From: Streptomyces marinisediminis
GTDB lineage: Bacteria > Actinomycetota > Actinomycetes > Streptomycetales > Streptomycetaceae
Reading direction: 5' to 3'
NCBI RefSeq assembly: GCF_026262575.1
Contig: NZ_JAPKFL010000023.1
Location: forward strand, 26,520 to 90,519
Length of the DNA: 64,000 nt
Shown here: positions 34,926 through 46,169 of the stretch, piece after piece
Numbering within the stretch: position 1 is the first letter of the stretch
How the letters are laid out: the number at the start of each line of letters is the position of its first letter
Position numbers and translations under genes: made by a program
Notes under the pieces: model-generated
Told to the model about the DNA's origin: nothing
Database searches by the model: none
The model's input: the letters and a program-made list of their open reading frames with translations, nothing else

Positions 34926-35069
34926 GTGAAGCGGTTCACTCGGATCTTCGCCGGGACCCTGATAGCCGCGCTCGCCCTCGGCGGCTCGCTGGCGTCGGTC
35001 GGCTCCAGCGGCGCACCCGCCGCGGTCGAGGCGGGCGCCACCGGGGAGGACACCTGGACGGTTTGGTGA
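34926..35069 (+). CDS. 47-residue peptide with signal-peptide-like N-terminus; candidate precursor peptide
   Basis: The GTG at 34926 is preceded by a strong GAAGGAGA about 6 bases upstream. The product has a basic start (KRFTR), a hydrophobic segment (IFAGTLIAALALGG) and a possible signal-peptidase site after APA. That would leave a 15-residue acidic, aromatic end: AVEAGATGEDTWTVW. The ATP-grasp gene starts 40 bases later, and a second ATP-grasp gene overlaps that one. The peptide is therefore a good candidate for their substrate, or for a secreted signal read by the neighbouring LuxR protein. I do not recognise the family. Several Thr and acidic side chains lie close together in the tail, as in graspetide cores, but a Sec-type signal is not typical of graspetide precursors. 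Confidence 0.72.
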   Translation: MKRFTRIFAGTLIAALALGGSLASVGSSGAPAAVEAGATGEDTWTVW

Positions 35070-35109
35070 CCCAGCCCTAGCGCCGCCACCCACCCACCAC
35101 GGAGACCTC

Positions 35110-36315
35110 ATGACCACGCTCGTGCTCAACGGGGGAGCGAGCACCGACTACGCGGAGATGCTGCCGGAGCTGGCCGCCGACATGGTGGTCTTCACCGAAG
35201 CCCCGCTGCCGGGCCCCGAGCGCTACGCGTACTACGAGGAGGTCGCCGGGTGCTCGCGGGTGCCGTACCCGGAGCTGGCGGTGCTGCGGATGGCGTCCGA
35301 CCCGGTGTCGCCGGTGCGGTTCAGCCAGGTGCTGGCGGCCGACGAGTTCGACCTCCAGCGGGCCGGGCGGCTGCGCGAGCGGCTCGACCTGCCGGGGCAG
35401 AGCGAGGCCAGCGCCCGCGTCTTCCGGGACAAGGCGCTGATGAAGGACTACGCCGTACACGGCGTGCCCGTCCCCGCCCACGCTCGGCTGCACACGTTCT
35501 GCGACCTGCTGGAGTTCGTGGCGCAGCGGGACTACCCGGTCGTCGTCAAGCCGGTCGGGCAGGGCGGCGCGCGGGACGTGACCGTGCTGCGGGACGAGGG
35601 CGACCTCGCCGTGTTCGCCCGGCGCCCGTGGCGGGAGGACCTGATCGCCGAGGAGTTCGTGCACGGGGAGGTCTACCACGTGGACGCCGTGCTCGCGCCG
35701 GGCTTCCGGTTCGTCTCCGCCGGCCGGTACTACACCGGCTGCCTGGAGGTGCTCTCCGGGGCCAACAACGGCTCCGTCCTGCTCCACCCGCGCGAACCCA
35801 TGGCCGCACGGCTCACGCGGTTCCTGGACACCCTGCTCACGGTGCTGCCCGCCCCCGAGGTGGGCGCCTACCACCTGGAGGTCTTCCACACCACCGACGA
35901 CCGGCTGGTGCTGTGCGAGGTGGCGTGCCGCGTCGGCGGCTCGCGCATCCCGCAGCTCATCCGCCGCACCTGGGGCGTCGACCCGCAGGAGACGTGGTTC
36001 CGGCTCGCCGCCGGACTGCCGCTGCGCGCCGCACCCCTGCCCGCGCCCCGCGCCGTGCACGGAGACATCGCGATGACGCCCCGCCCCGGGCACGTCGTGG
36101 CCGTGCCCGAGGCACCCCCCTACGACTGGGTCCGCGAACACCGCACGGTGCTCGCCCCCGGTGAACTGAGCGAAGGGCCGCTGCACAGCGCGGCGAGCGT
36201 CTGCTGGACGGTCGTCGCCGGTGCCGACAGCCCCGAGCTCATGGACCGCCTGCACACCTGCGAGGGCTGGCTCGCCGAGCACCTGGAACACGGTGCTCCG
36301 GAGCCGGTCGCATGA
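35110..36315 (+). CDS. ATP-grasp ligase, intact catalytic type
   Basis: This 401-residue protein has the ATP-grasp fold as in amino-acid and peptide ligases. The phosphate-binding Lys is Lys147 in VVVKPVGQGGARDV, the hinge is AEEFVHGE (180-187), and the metal-binding Glu257 (YHLEVF) and Glu270 (LCEVACRVGG) are present. The Asn often found two residues after the second Glu is Ala272, a common variant. Such enzymes activate a carboxylate as acyl phosphate and join it to an amine or hydroxyl. The ATG at 35110 has GGAG upstream and lies 40 bases after the peptide gene; the next ATP-grasp gene overlaps by 4 bases. The substrate is unknown, and the peptide is the likely partner. Confidence 0.88.
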   Translation: MTTLVLNGGASTDYAEMLPELAADMVVFTEAPLPGPERYAYYEEVAGCSRVPYPELAVLRMASDPVSPVRFSQVLAADEFDLQRAGRLRERLDLPGQSEASARVFRDKALMKDYAVHGVPVPAHARLHTFCDLLEFVAQRDYPVVVKPVGQGGARDVTVLRDEGDLAVFARRPWREDLIAEEFVHGEVYHVDAVLAPGFRFVSAGRYYTGCLEVLSGANNGSVLLHPREPMAARLTRFLDTLLTVLPAPEVGAYHLEVFHTTDDRLVLCEVACRVGGSRIPQLIRRTWGVDPQETWFRLAAGLPLRAAPLPAPRAVHGDIAMTPRPGHVVAVPEAPPYDWVREHRTVLAPGELSEGPLHSAASVCWTVVAGADSPELMDRLHTCEGWLAEHLEHGAPEPVA

Positions 36316-37184
36316 AGCCGCCACCCCCCACGCCCACGGCCTTGCTCCTCAACCCCCGCCGCGAGGCCATACGGGCGGCACGCGCGGTCGGGGCCAGACC
36401 CATCGTGGTCGGCCCCGACCTCGCGGCTCCGGGCATGAGACGCCTCGTCGCCGAAGCCGACGAGGCGATCACCTGCGACTGGACCGACACCACGCGGCTG
36501 TGCGCCGCACTGCGCTTCCACACCGGCGTCCCACGGACGTCGGTGTTCGGCTTTGACGCCGCCGGCGCCATGGCCGCCGCCCGCGCCAACGCCGCGCTGC
36601 GACTGCCCGGCAACCCGCCCGGTACCGTGCGCGCCCTCACCGACCCGGTGCTGCGGCGGGAGCTCGCCAACGCCTACACCCCCTTCCCCGTCCGCGCCGA
36701 GCGGTGCCGCGCCGACGAGCTGGCCGCGACCGCCGCGCGGGTCGGCTACCCCTGCGTCGCCCGCACCGCCGGCGGCGACCTGCACGTGCTGCGCACCGCG
36801 CCGGTGGCCACCGCGCTCGCCCGGCTGCTGGCCGCCGGCGAGCCGGACGCGCCGCTGCTGGTCGAGGAGCAGCTCACCGGGCCGCTGTGCACGGCCTCCG
36901 CCCACTCCTACGGTGGCGCCCACACGGTGCTCGCCCTCGCCCCGCACGACGCCGACGCGCCCACCGCGCACGCCGTCGCCCGGCTGCTGACGGCCACCCT
37001 GGACGCCGTCGACCACCGCGTCGGCCTCGCCCACGTCAGCGCCGTCCTCACCCCGCACGGCCCCCGCCTGCGCGACGCCGGCCCCGGACCCGGCCCGGGT
37101 GCCGACCCCGCCGCCTGCTACGCCACGGCCATCGCGGCCGTCCTGGACCTCCCCCAGCCCGCCCACCGGGCCGCCGCAGGCTAG
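36312..37184 (+). CDS. Short, degenerate ATP-grasp-like protein
   Basis: This 290-residue protein overlaps the preceding ATP-grasp gene (ATGA) and shares its fold order: an N-terminal domain, a lid region (LTDPVLRRELANAY), YPCVARTAGGDLHVL and LVEEQLTGPLCTASAHSYGG. The Lys expected in the VVKP position is Arg151. The first metal-binding Glu is Ser243 (AHVSAVLT), and the second is at best Asp255 (LRDAG). It ends in a Gly-Pro-rich tail. It may be an inactive partner that binds the peptide or regulates the intact enzyme, or an enzyme with altered chemistry. The coupling to the intact copy argues that it is kept for a purpose. Confidence 0.75.
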   Translation: MKPPPPTPTALLLNPRREAIRAARAVGARPIVVGPDLAAPGMRRLVAEADEAITCDWTDTTRLCAALRFHTGVPRTSVFGFDAAGAMAAARANAALRLPGNPPGTVRALTDPVLRRELANAYTPFPVRAERCRADELAATAARVGYPCVARTAGGDLHVLRTAPVATALARLLAAGEPDAPLLVEEQLTGPLCTASAHSYGGAHTVLALAPHDADAPTAHAVARLLTATLDAVDHRVGLAHVSAVLTPHGPRLRDAGPGPGPGADPAACYATAIAAVLDLPQPAHRAAAG

Positions 37185-37455
37185 CTGTTCTGTCTCGGCC
37201 CTTCCGCGTCACCTCCCCGCCCCGGTGCGCCGCCCGCCGTGCCCTCCCGCCGGGCCGGGCACACGCCGCCCGCCCCCGCGTCCCCGGCGGCCCGGAGCGC
37301 CGGTACGCCCGGGGCGCGAGACGGGCGGGCCCGGGGCGGTGAGAAACTCCGCGCGGCGGGCACGTAACACCGGGAAACCGCCGGAACCGAGCCTGTCACC
37401 CGGCGACGGGCCGAGGACCGCGCGGCCTGGACCGAGACGGGGACGAGGACCACTC

Positions 37456-38790
<1,335 letters not shown>

Positions 38791-38889
38791 CCGCCCGCCG
38801 CGCCCGTCCGCCGCACCGCGGGTGCGCGCGCGTGCGCGGTCGCGTACGGTGGACGGCTGCCCTGAGTACAGCAGAAGGGGGCCCTTGCG

Positions 38890-41199
38890 TTGGAGGCGCA
38901 GGACACAGGCGTCCGCGAGCGGGAGATCCGCGCGGAACAGGCACACCTGGACGCGGTCTACCGCCGCCTGGAAGAGAAGATCCACGAGGCCGAGTTCCTG
39001 ATGGCCGACGCCGGCAAGGGCGCCCAGGTCGGCACGCCCGGCGCGCTCGCCGAGCGGGACGCGCAGGTCTTCCGGGCCGGGGTGCACCTGAACCGGCTGA
39101 ACAGCGAGTACGAGGACTTCCTCTTCGGCCGCATCGACCTGCTCGACGGCAAGAGCGGCGAGCGCGGCCCGGACGGCGCCTACACCTCCGTCGAGCCCGC
39201 CGAGGGCGCCGTCCGCCCCGACGGGACCGCCGACATCGCCGAGACCCTGCACATCGGCCGTCTCGGCGTGCTCGACGCCGACTACACGCCCCTGGTCATC
39301 GACTGGCGCGCGCCCGCCGCCGCGCCGTTCTACCGCGCCACGCCCGTCGCCCCCGGCCGCGTGGTGCGCCGCCGCGTCATCCGCTCGCGCGGGCGCCGGG
39401 TGCTCGGCGTCGAGGACGACCTGCTGCGCCCGGAGCTGACCGCCCGGCTGGACGGCGCGGAGCTGCCCACCGTCGGGGACGGCGCCCTGATGGCCGCGCT
39501 GGGGCGCTCGCGCGGCCACACCATGCGCGACATCGTCGCCTCCATCCAGGCCGAGCAGGACGAGGTGATCCGCGCCCCGGCAGCCTCGGTCACCGAGGTC
39601 GAGGGCGGCCCGGGCACCGGCAAGACCGCCGTCGCCCTGCACCGCGCCGCCTACCTGCTCTACCGCGACCGGCGCCGCTTCGCCGGCGGCATCCTCGTCG
39701 TCAGCCCGACCCCGCTGCTGGTCGCCTACACCGAGGGCGTGCTGCCGTCGCTCGGGGAGGAGGGGCAGGTCGTCATCCGCGCGCTCGGCTCGCTCGTCGA
39801 GGGCGCCGAGGCGGACGCGTACGACCCGCAGCCGGTCGCCCGCGTCAAGGGCTCGGCCCGCATGACCCGGGTGCTGCGCCGCGCGGCCCGCGGCGCGCTG
39901 GAGCTGGCGGGCGACCCGGCCGCGGCGCGCGGGCTGCGGGTGGTCGTCTTCGGCGCCCGCGTCGAGCTGGACGCCCGGGAGCTGCGGGAGATCCGCGCCA
40001 CCGCGCTCGGCGGCACCGCGCCGGTGAACCTGCTGCGCCCGCGCGCCCGCAAGCTGCTGCTCGACGCGCTGTGGGCGAAGTCCGGCGGGCCCGTCCGCTA
40101 CCCGCCGGGCTCCGACCCGGAGCTGGCCGCCGAGGCCCGGCAGGCGTTCGACGAGGACGTGGCCGAGGAGGACGACTTCCTCGGCTTCCTCGCCGCCTGG
40201 TGGCCGGAGCTGACCCCGCGCCGGGTGCTGGCCGCCATGCGGGACGAGAAGCGGCTCGCCCGCTACGGCCGCCGCGTGCTCCAGCAGCGCGAGGCGCGCC
40301 GGGTGGCCCGCTCGCTGGCGCGGCTCGACGACGCCGGGTCGGGGCCGCTGTCCGTCCACGACGTGGCCCTGCTGGACGAGCTGCACGCCGTGCTCGGCGC
40401 CGTGAGCAGGCCGCGGAAGACGGAGATCGACCCGCTGGAGCAGTTCACCGGGCTGCCCGAGGTCACCACGGCCGCCGACCGCGATCCCACCCGGCGCGCG
40501 CACCGCCAGGTCGTGCCCGAGGAGCGCCGCGACTACGCCCACGTCATCGTCGACGAGGCGCAGGACGTCACGCCGATGCAGTGGCGGATGATCGGCCGGC
40601 GCGGGCGCCAGGCGACCTGGACGGTCGTCGGGGACCCGGCGCAGTCCTCGTGGTCCGACCACGAGGAGGCCGCCGAGGCGCGGGCGGAGGCGCTGGGCAC
40701 CCGGCCCCGGCGCCGCTTCGAACTGACCGTCAACTACCGCAACCCCGCCGAGATCGCCGAACTGGCCTCCCGGGTGCTGGCGCTGGCCATGCCCGGCACG
40801 CAGCCGCCCAAGGCGGTGCGCTCCACCGGCCTGGTGCCCCGGTTCGCCGTCGCCGCCGCGGACGGCCTGCCGGGCGCCGTGCGGGCGGAGGCCGAGCGGG
40901 CGCTGGCGGAGGTGGAGGGCACGGTCGGGATCGTCGTGCCGATGGCCCGGCGGGCGGAGGCCGCACAGTGGCTCGCGGGGCTGGGCGAGCGCGTGGTGGC
41001 CCTGGGGAGCCTGGAGGCCAAGGGCCTGGAGTACGACGCGACGGTCGTGGTGACGCCGGCCGACATCGCCGACGAGTCGCCCGCGGGGCTGCGGGTGCTC
41101 TACGTCGCGCTGACCCGGGCCACCCAGCGGCTGACGATCCTCTCCGGCCCCCGGGACGCGCCCGACGCCGCCGGAGTGCCGGACCTCCTGCGGGACTGA
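38890..41199 (+). CDS. HelD-like UvrD-family ATPase (RNA polymerase-associated)
   Basis: This 769-residue protein has a long helical N-terminus (residues 1-75, able to form the HelD antiparallel coiled coil). The P-loop GGPGTGKTAVALHRAAYLL lies near 240, the Walker B box VDEAQDVTPMQW near 552, and motif VI LYVALTRATQRL near the end. HelD/HelR proteins release stalled or inhibitor-bound RNA polymerase, and some actinobacterial types protect against rifamycins. The TTG at 38890 has AAGGGGG 9 bases upstream. No rifamycin-associated inverted repeat was seen upstream. The gene is monocistronic. Confidence 0.85.
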   Translation: MEAQDTGVREREIRAEQAHLDAVYRRLEEKIHEAEFLMADAGKGAQVGTPGALAERDAQVFRAGVHLNRLNSEYEDFLFGRIDLLDGKSGERGPDGAYTSVEPAEGAVRPDGTADIAETLHIGRLGVLDADYTPLVIDWRAPAAAPFYRATPVAPGRVVRRRVIRSRGRRVLGVEDDLLRPELTARLDGAELPTVGDGALMAALGRSRGHTMRDIVASIQAEQDEVIRAPAASVTEVEGGPGTGKTAVALHRAAYLLYRDRRRFAGGILVVSPTPLLVAYTEGVLPSLGEEGQVVIRALGSLVEGAEADAYDPQPVARVKGSARMTRVLRRAARGALELAGDPAAARGLRVVVFGARVELDARELREIRATALGGTAPVNLLRPRARKLLLDALWAKSGGPVRYPPGSDPELAAEARQAFDEDVAEEDDFLGFLAAWWPELTPRRVLAAMRDEKRLARYGRRVLQQREARRVARSLARLDDAGSGPLSVHDVALLDELHAVLGAVSRPRKTEIDPLEQFTGLPEVTTAADRDPTRRAHRQVVPEERRDYAHVIVDEAQDVTPMQWRMIGRRGRQATWTVVGDPAQSSWSDHEEAAEARAEALGTRPRRRFELTVNYRNPAEIAELASRVLALAMPGTQPPKAVRSTGLVPRFAVAAADGLPGAVRAEAERALAEVEGTVGIVVPMARRAEAAQWLAGLGERVVALGSLEAKGLEYDATVVVTPADIADESPAGLRVLYVALTRATQRLTILSGPRDAPDAAGVPDLLRD

Positions 41200-41353
41200 G
41201 CCCCCGGGCGGCCCGGCCCAGGGCCCGGGCCGGGTGGCCGCCGGGGCCCGCGCACCGTCGCGCGGGGCGGCAGGGACGGCGGGTCCGCGGCGGGTTCGCG
41301 GCGGGTTCGGCGGAGTGGAATCAGCGGCGGGGAGCGTTTGTTAGCCTGGAGGT

Positions 41354-41495
41354 GGCGCCGGCCCGATCCATGCCCCCGGGCCCAACCATCGTCGCTTCGA
41401 GCGACCACTTGCCGCGAGGCGAGCTGGCGGGTCGGCGTCACCCAGGCAACCTGGTCACACGAGAAGCGGGTCTCCCGGCGGGGAGGCCCGCTTTT
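41354..41495 (+). ncRNA. Probable small RNA or terminated leader upstream of malic enzyme
   Basis: A -10 box TAGCCT at 41342-41347 would start a transcript near 41354. The next 140 bases have no frame with a ribosome site but contain ordered hairpins: GTCGC-TTCGA-GCGAC (41391-41405) and CCAGG-CAA-CCTGG (41442-41454). They end in an intrinsic terminator, a 13-bp stem 41464-41476 with 41481-41493 followed by TTC. The malic enzyme has its own promoter further on, so this looks like an independent small RNA. It could instead be the HelD gene terminator with a long tail. No known riboswitch core was recognised. Confidence 0.45.
41464..41495 (+). terminator. Intrinsic terminator of the putative small RNA
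   Basis: A 13-bp stem with one G-U pair and a GGCG loop is followed by T residues (the 3' arm ends in CTTTTC). This is the most canonical intrinsic terminator in the window. Confidence 0.7.
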
Positions 41496-41542
41496 CGCGT
41501 GGCCGGACGGGCCCCGGCTTCCCTCCGCGGAGCTTCCTCTCG

Positions 41543-41562
41543 TATAGTGGAAATCACTTTCC
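41543..41562 (+). promoter_or_regulatory. Malic enzyme promoter with palindrome at the start site
   Basis: TATAGT (41543-41548) is a good -10 box, although the -35 is not clear. Right behind it, GGAAA-TCAC-TTTCC (41549-41562) is a perfect 5-base-arm dyad over the expected start site, which could bind a repressor. The leader to the ATG at 41662 is about 105 bases. Confidence 0.5.
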
Positions 41563-41661
41563 GAATCGCGACGTCTTTACCGCGTACCCGGTGGTAGGTG
41601 CGACGATTCGGAGGCAAACGCGCACCCGCGAAGTGCTTGAAGGAAAGCAGAGGAAGTCGGC

Positions 41662-43077
<1,416 letters not shown>

Positions 43078-43442
43078 GCCGCCCGCGGGGGCGGCGCCCG
43101 CGCCCGCTGGGCCGCCCGGGCGACGCCCGAACGTGCACGCGGCCCGGCGCGGCGGCGGTGACGAAGGCCACCGGTCGGCGCGTCGCGGAATGGGGCCCGC
43201 CCCCGGCACCCGTAGGGTTGCGCACGGACAAAGCCTGGGGAACGTCATCCTGACGGGACAGCGGAGCTTTTCGTGTGACGACGGGGCCGCCGGATTGGCT
43301 TTCCCGCCGCCGCTGGGGGCAGGATGCGTCCCGGGCGCGAGGGTCTGTGGAGTAGACCCGGGTCCCGGCACTGTCCGAGCGGCCTGGCAGCATCGGCTTC
43401 GTCTCACGCCTCAACGGCAAGAAGAACACGGGAGTAACACAC
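43078..43442 (+). promoter_or_regulatory. hup upstream region with long leader
   Basis: This 365-base region has no gene. TAGGGT at 43213-43218 is the best -10 box and would give a leader of about 218 bases. The leader contains a small CGTCA-TCC-TGACG hairpin near 43247-43259 and a T-run (CTTTTC near 43272), which may be an attenuator or a processing site. Confidence 0.35.
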
Positions 43443-43724
43443 ATGAACCGCACTGAGCTGGTGGCCGCTCTGGCCGATCGCGCTTCGGTGAGCCGCAAGG
43501 ACGCCGACGCCGTTCTGGCCGCCTTCGCCGAGACCGTCGGCGAGGTCGTCGCCAAGGGCGACGAGAAGGTCACCATCCCGGGTTTCCTGACCTTCGAGCG
43601 CACCCACCGTGCCGCTCGCACCGCCCGTAACCCGCAGACCGGTGACCCCATCCAGATCCCGGCCGGTTACAGCGTCAAGGTTTCCGCGGGCTCGAAGCTG
43701 AAGGAAGCGGCCAAGGGCAACTAA
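43443..43724 (+). CDS. hup: HU-family DNA-binding protein (short form)
   Basis: This 93-residue nucleoid protein has the HU fold: MNRTELVAALADRASVSRKDADAVLAAFAETV, then GDEKVTIPGFLTFERTHRAARTARNPQTGDPIQIPAG with the DNA-bending Pro in the arm. It lacks the Lys-rich C-terminal tail of the other Streptomyces HU type, so it is the HupA-like short form. The codons are strongly biased, fitting high expression. Two strong hairpins follow. Confidence 0.96.
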   Translation: MNRTELVAALADRASVSRKDADAVLAAFAETVGEVVAKGDEKVTIPGFLTFERTHRAARTARNPQTGDPIQIPAGYSVKVSAGSKLKEAAKGN

Positions 43725-43743
43725 CCGCTCCTTTTCCGGCCCC

Positions 43744-43838
43744 GGGGCGGCCGGCGGGCACGCTCCCGCCGGCCGCCCCCACGCATGCCCGGCCCCCGGC
43801 CACCGCGCGCGGCGGGCCGGGGGCCGGGCATGCGTGGG
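43744..43838. terminator. Double terminator between hup and murA
   Basis: Two perfect hairpins lie side by side: 15 bp (43744-43758 with 43765-43779) and 24 bp (43778-43801 with 43815-43838). They share two bases, so only one folds fully at a time. They separate the convergent hup and murA genes. Confidence 0.8.
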
Positions 43839-43858
43839 CGCTAGAGGGGCTAGAGAAG

Positions 43859-45184
43859 CTAGGGGAGTTCCACCTCGGCGCCGAGGCCGGGCAGCTTCTC
43901 CATGAAGTTCTCGTAACCGCGGTTGATCAGCTCGATGCCGTGCACCCGGGAGGTGCCCTGCGCGGCCAGCGCCGCGATCAGGTACGAGAAGCCCCCGCGC
44001 AGGTCGGGGATGACCAGCTCCGCGGCCTGGAGCTTCGTCGGCCCGGAGACCACCGCGGAGTGCAGGAAGTTGCGCTGCCCGAAGCGGCAGGGCGTGCCGC
44101 CCAGGCACTCGCGGTAGAGCTGGATGTGCGCGCCCATCTGGTTGAGCGCCTCGGTGAACCCCAGCCGCGACTCGTACACCGTCTCGTGCACGATCGACAG
44201 CCCCGAGGCCTGCGTCAGCGCGACGACGAGCGGCTGCTGCCAGTCGGTCTGGAAGCCGGGGTGGACGTCGGTCTCCAGCGCGATCGCGTCCAGCGGCCCG
44301 CCGGGGTGCCAGAAGCGGATGCCGTCGTCCTCGACCTCGAAGCTGCCGCCCACCTTGCGGTAGGTGTTGAGGAAGGTCATCATCTCGCGCTGGCTCGCCC
44401 CGCGCACGAAGACGCTGCCCTCGGTGGCCAGCGCGGCGCACGCCCAGGAGGCGGCCTCCAGCCGGTCCGGCAGCGCCCGGTGGCGGTAGCCGCCGAGCTT
44501 GTCCACCCCGGTGATGCGCAGGGTGCGGTCGGTGTCCATGGAGATGATCGCGCCCATCTTCTGCAGCACGCAGATCAGGTCCTCGATCTCCGGCTCGACG
44601 GCCGCGTTGGACAGCTCCGTGACGCCCTCGGCCAGCACGGCCGTCAGCAGCACCTGCTCGGTCGTGCCCACCGAGGGGTAGGGCAGCCGGATCTTCGTAC
44701 CGCGCAGCCGCTGCGGGGCCTCCAGGTACTGGCCCTCGGGGCGCTTCTCGATGACGGCGCCGAACTGCCGCAGCACGTCGAAGTGGAAGTCGATCGGACG
44801 GCCGCCGATGTCGCAGCCCCCCAGACCCGGGATGAACGCGTGCCCGAGCCGGTGCAGCAGCGGCCCGCACAGCAGGATCGGGATGCGGGAGGACCCGGCG
44901 TGCGCGTCGATGTCGGCGACGTGGGCGCTCTCCACATGGGAGGGGTCCATCACCAGCTCGCCGGAGTCCGCGCCCGTGCGCACCGTCACGCCGTGCAGCT
45001 CCAGCAGGCCGCGCACCACCCGCACGTCGCGGATGTCGGGCACGTTGCGCAGCCGGCTCGGTTCACCGCCCAGCAGGGCCGCCACCATCGCCTTGGGCAC
45101 GAGGTTCTTCGCGCCGCGGACCCGGATCTCGCCCTCCAGCGGGGTTCCGCCGTGAACGAGGAGAACGTCTTCGGTGCCGGTCAT
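43859..45184 (-). CDS. murA: UDP-N-acetylglucosamine 1-carboxyvinyltransferase
   Basis: This 441-residue enzyme performs the first committed step of peptidoglycan synthesis, transferring enolpyruvate from PEP. The catalytic Lys lies in RGAKNLVPKAM, and the active-site Cys is Cys124 in GGCDIGGRPID, the residue alkylated by fosfomycin, so the enzyme should be fosfomycin-sensitive. The closing GYENFMEKLPGLGA is typical. The ATG at 45184 is used. It is monocistronic and convergent with hup. Confidence 0.95.
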   Translation of the reverse strand: MTGTEDVLLVHGGTPLEGEIRVRGAKNLVPKAMVAALLGGEPSRLRNVPDIRDVRVVRGLLELHGVTVRTGADSGELVMDPSHVESAHVADIDAHAGSSRIPILLCGPLLHRLGHAFIPGLGGCDIGGRPIDFHFDVLRQFGAVIEKRPEGQYLEAPQRLRGTKIRLPYPSVGTTEQVLLTAVLAEGVTELSNAAVEPEIEDLICVLQKMGAIISMDTDRTLRITGVDKLGGYRHRALPDRLEAASWACAALATEGSVFVRGASQREMMTFLNTYRKVGGSFEVEDDGIRFWHPGGPLDAIALETDVHPGFQTDWQQPLVVALTQASGLSIVHETVYESRLGFTEALNQMGAHIQLYRECLGGTPCRFGQRNFLHSAVVSGPTKLQAAELVIPDLRGGFSYLIAALAAQGTSRVHGIELINRGYENFMEKLPGLGAEVELP

Positions 45185-45423
45185 GGAACTCGCGATCTCT
45201 ACACAAGGGGCAGGGGACTCACGAAATGGTAATCGCCACGGGGTCGGGCTCCCGCATACCGCGCGGCGCCACGCTGCGTGCCGCCTCCGGTGGCGGACAC
45301 CGGGCGGCCGGGGCGCGGGCGCGCGCCCCGGGGCGGCGGTGTGCGCGCCCCGGTGCTGCGGCGTGCGGCCACCCGGTGTCCGTACGCCGCCCGTCCGTCG
45401 GCGCCGTGGGGAATCATGGGGGC

Positions 45424-45987
45424 ATGTCCTCCGAGGTCTCCTCGCTCACCGGCCGGCTGCTCGTCGCGACCCCGGCGCTGACCGACCCGAACTTCGAGCG
45501 CGCCGTCGTCCTGCTCCTCGACCACGACGACGAGGGGTCGATCGGCGTCGTGCTCAACCGCCCCACCCCCGTCGGCGTGGGCGACATCCTGCAACCCTGG
45601 GCGGCGCTCGCGGGCGCGCCCGGCGTCGTCTTCCAGGGCGGGCCGGTCTCGCTGGACGCCGCGCTCGGCGTCGCCCTCATCCCCGGCGCCAACGGCCCGC
45701 TCGGCTGGCGCCGCGTGCACGGCGCGATCGGCCTGGTGGACCTGGACGCGCCGCCGGAGGTGCTTGCCGCCGAACTCGGCTTCCTGCGGATCTTCGCCGG
45801 CTACGCGGGCTGGGGCCCCGGCCAACTGGAGGACGAGGTGGAGGAGGGCGCCTGGTACGTGGTGGACTCCGAGCCCGGCGACGTCTCCGCGCCCCGGCCC
45901 GAGCGGCTGTGGCGCTCGGTGCTGCGCCGTCAGCGCGGCGACCTCGCCCTGGTGGCCACCTACCCGGACGACGCGAGCCTCAACTGA
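45424..45987 (+). CDS. YqgE/AlgH family protein
   Basis: This 187-residue protein opens LTGRLLVATPALTDPNFERAVVLLLDHDDEG and has VVLNRPTP, FQGGPVS and IFAGYAGWGPGQLEDEV, all signatures of the YqgE/AlgH fold. The biochemical role is unknown in any organism; a regulatory role is suggested for some members. The ATG at 45424 is chosen by family alignment, and the ATG at 45416 is out of frame. It is divergent from murA. Confidence 0.93.
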   Translation: MSSEVSSLTGRLLVATPALTDPNFERAVVLLLDHDDEGSIGVVLNRPTPVGVGDILQPWAALAGAPGVVFQGGPVSLDAALGVALIPGANGPLGWRRVHGAIGLVDLDAPPEVLAAELGFLRIFAGYAGWGPGQLEDEVEEGAWYVVDSEPGDVSAPRPERLWRSVLRRQRGDLALVATYPDDASLN

Positions 45988-46169
45988 CGCCCCGCGCCTC
46001 CCGCGCCTCCCGCGCCACCCGTCCGCCGCCCGCCCGCCGCCGCCCGCCCGTGCGCGCGCCCGCGCCGGCGGGCGGCCCGCGCGGCGTGGCCCGGTGCGGG
46101 CCCGGGCCGGGCGGGGGACGGTTCGCGCACGGGTTCCCGCACCCGGACGGGTCGGTACCCTTGGGTGCC

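Noticed and set aside
38800..38889. Rifamycin-associated element upstream of the HelD-like gene
   Set aside because: I looked for the 19-base inverted repeat reported for rifamycin-responsive genes. Only a partial GC-rich resemblance is present.
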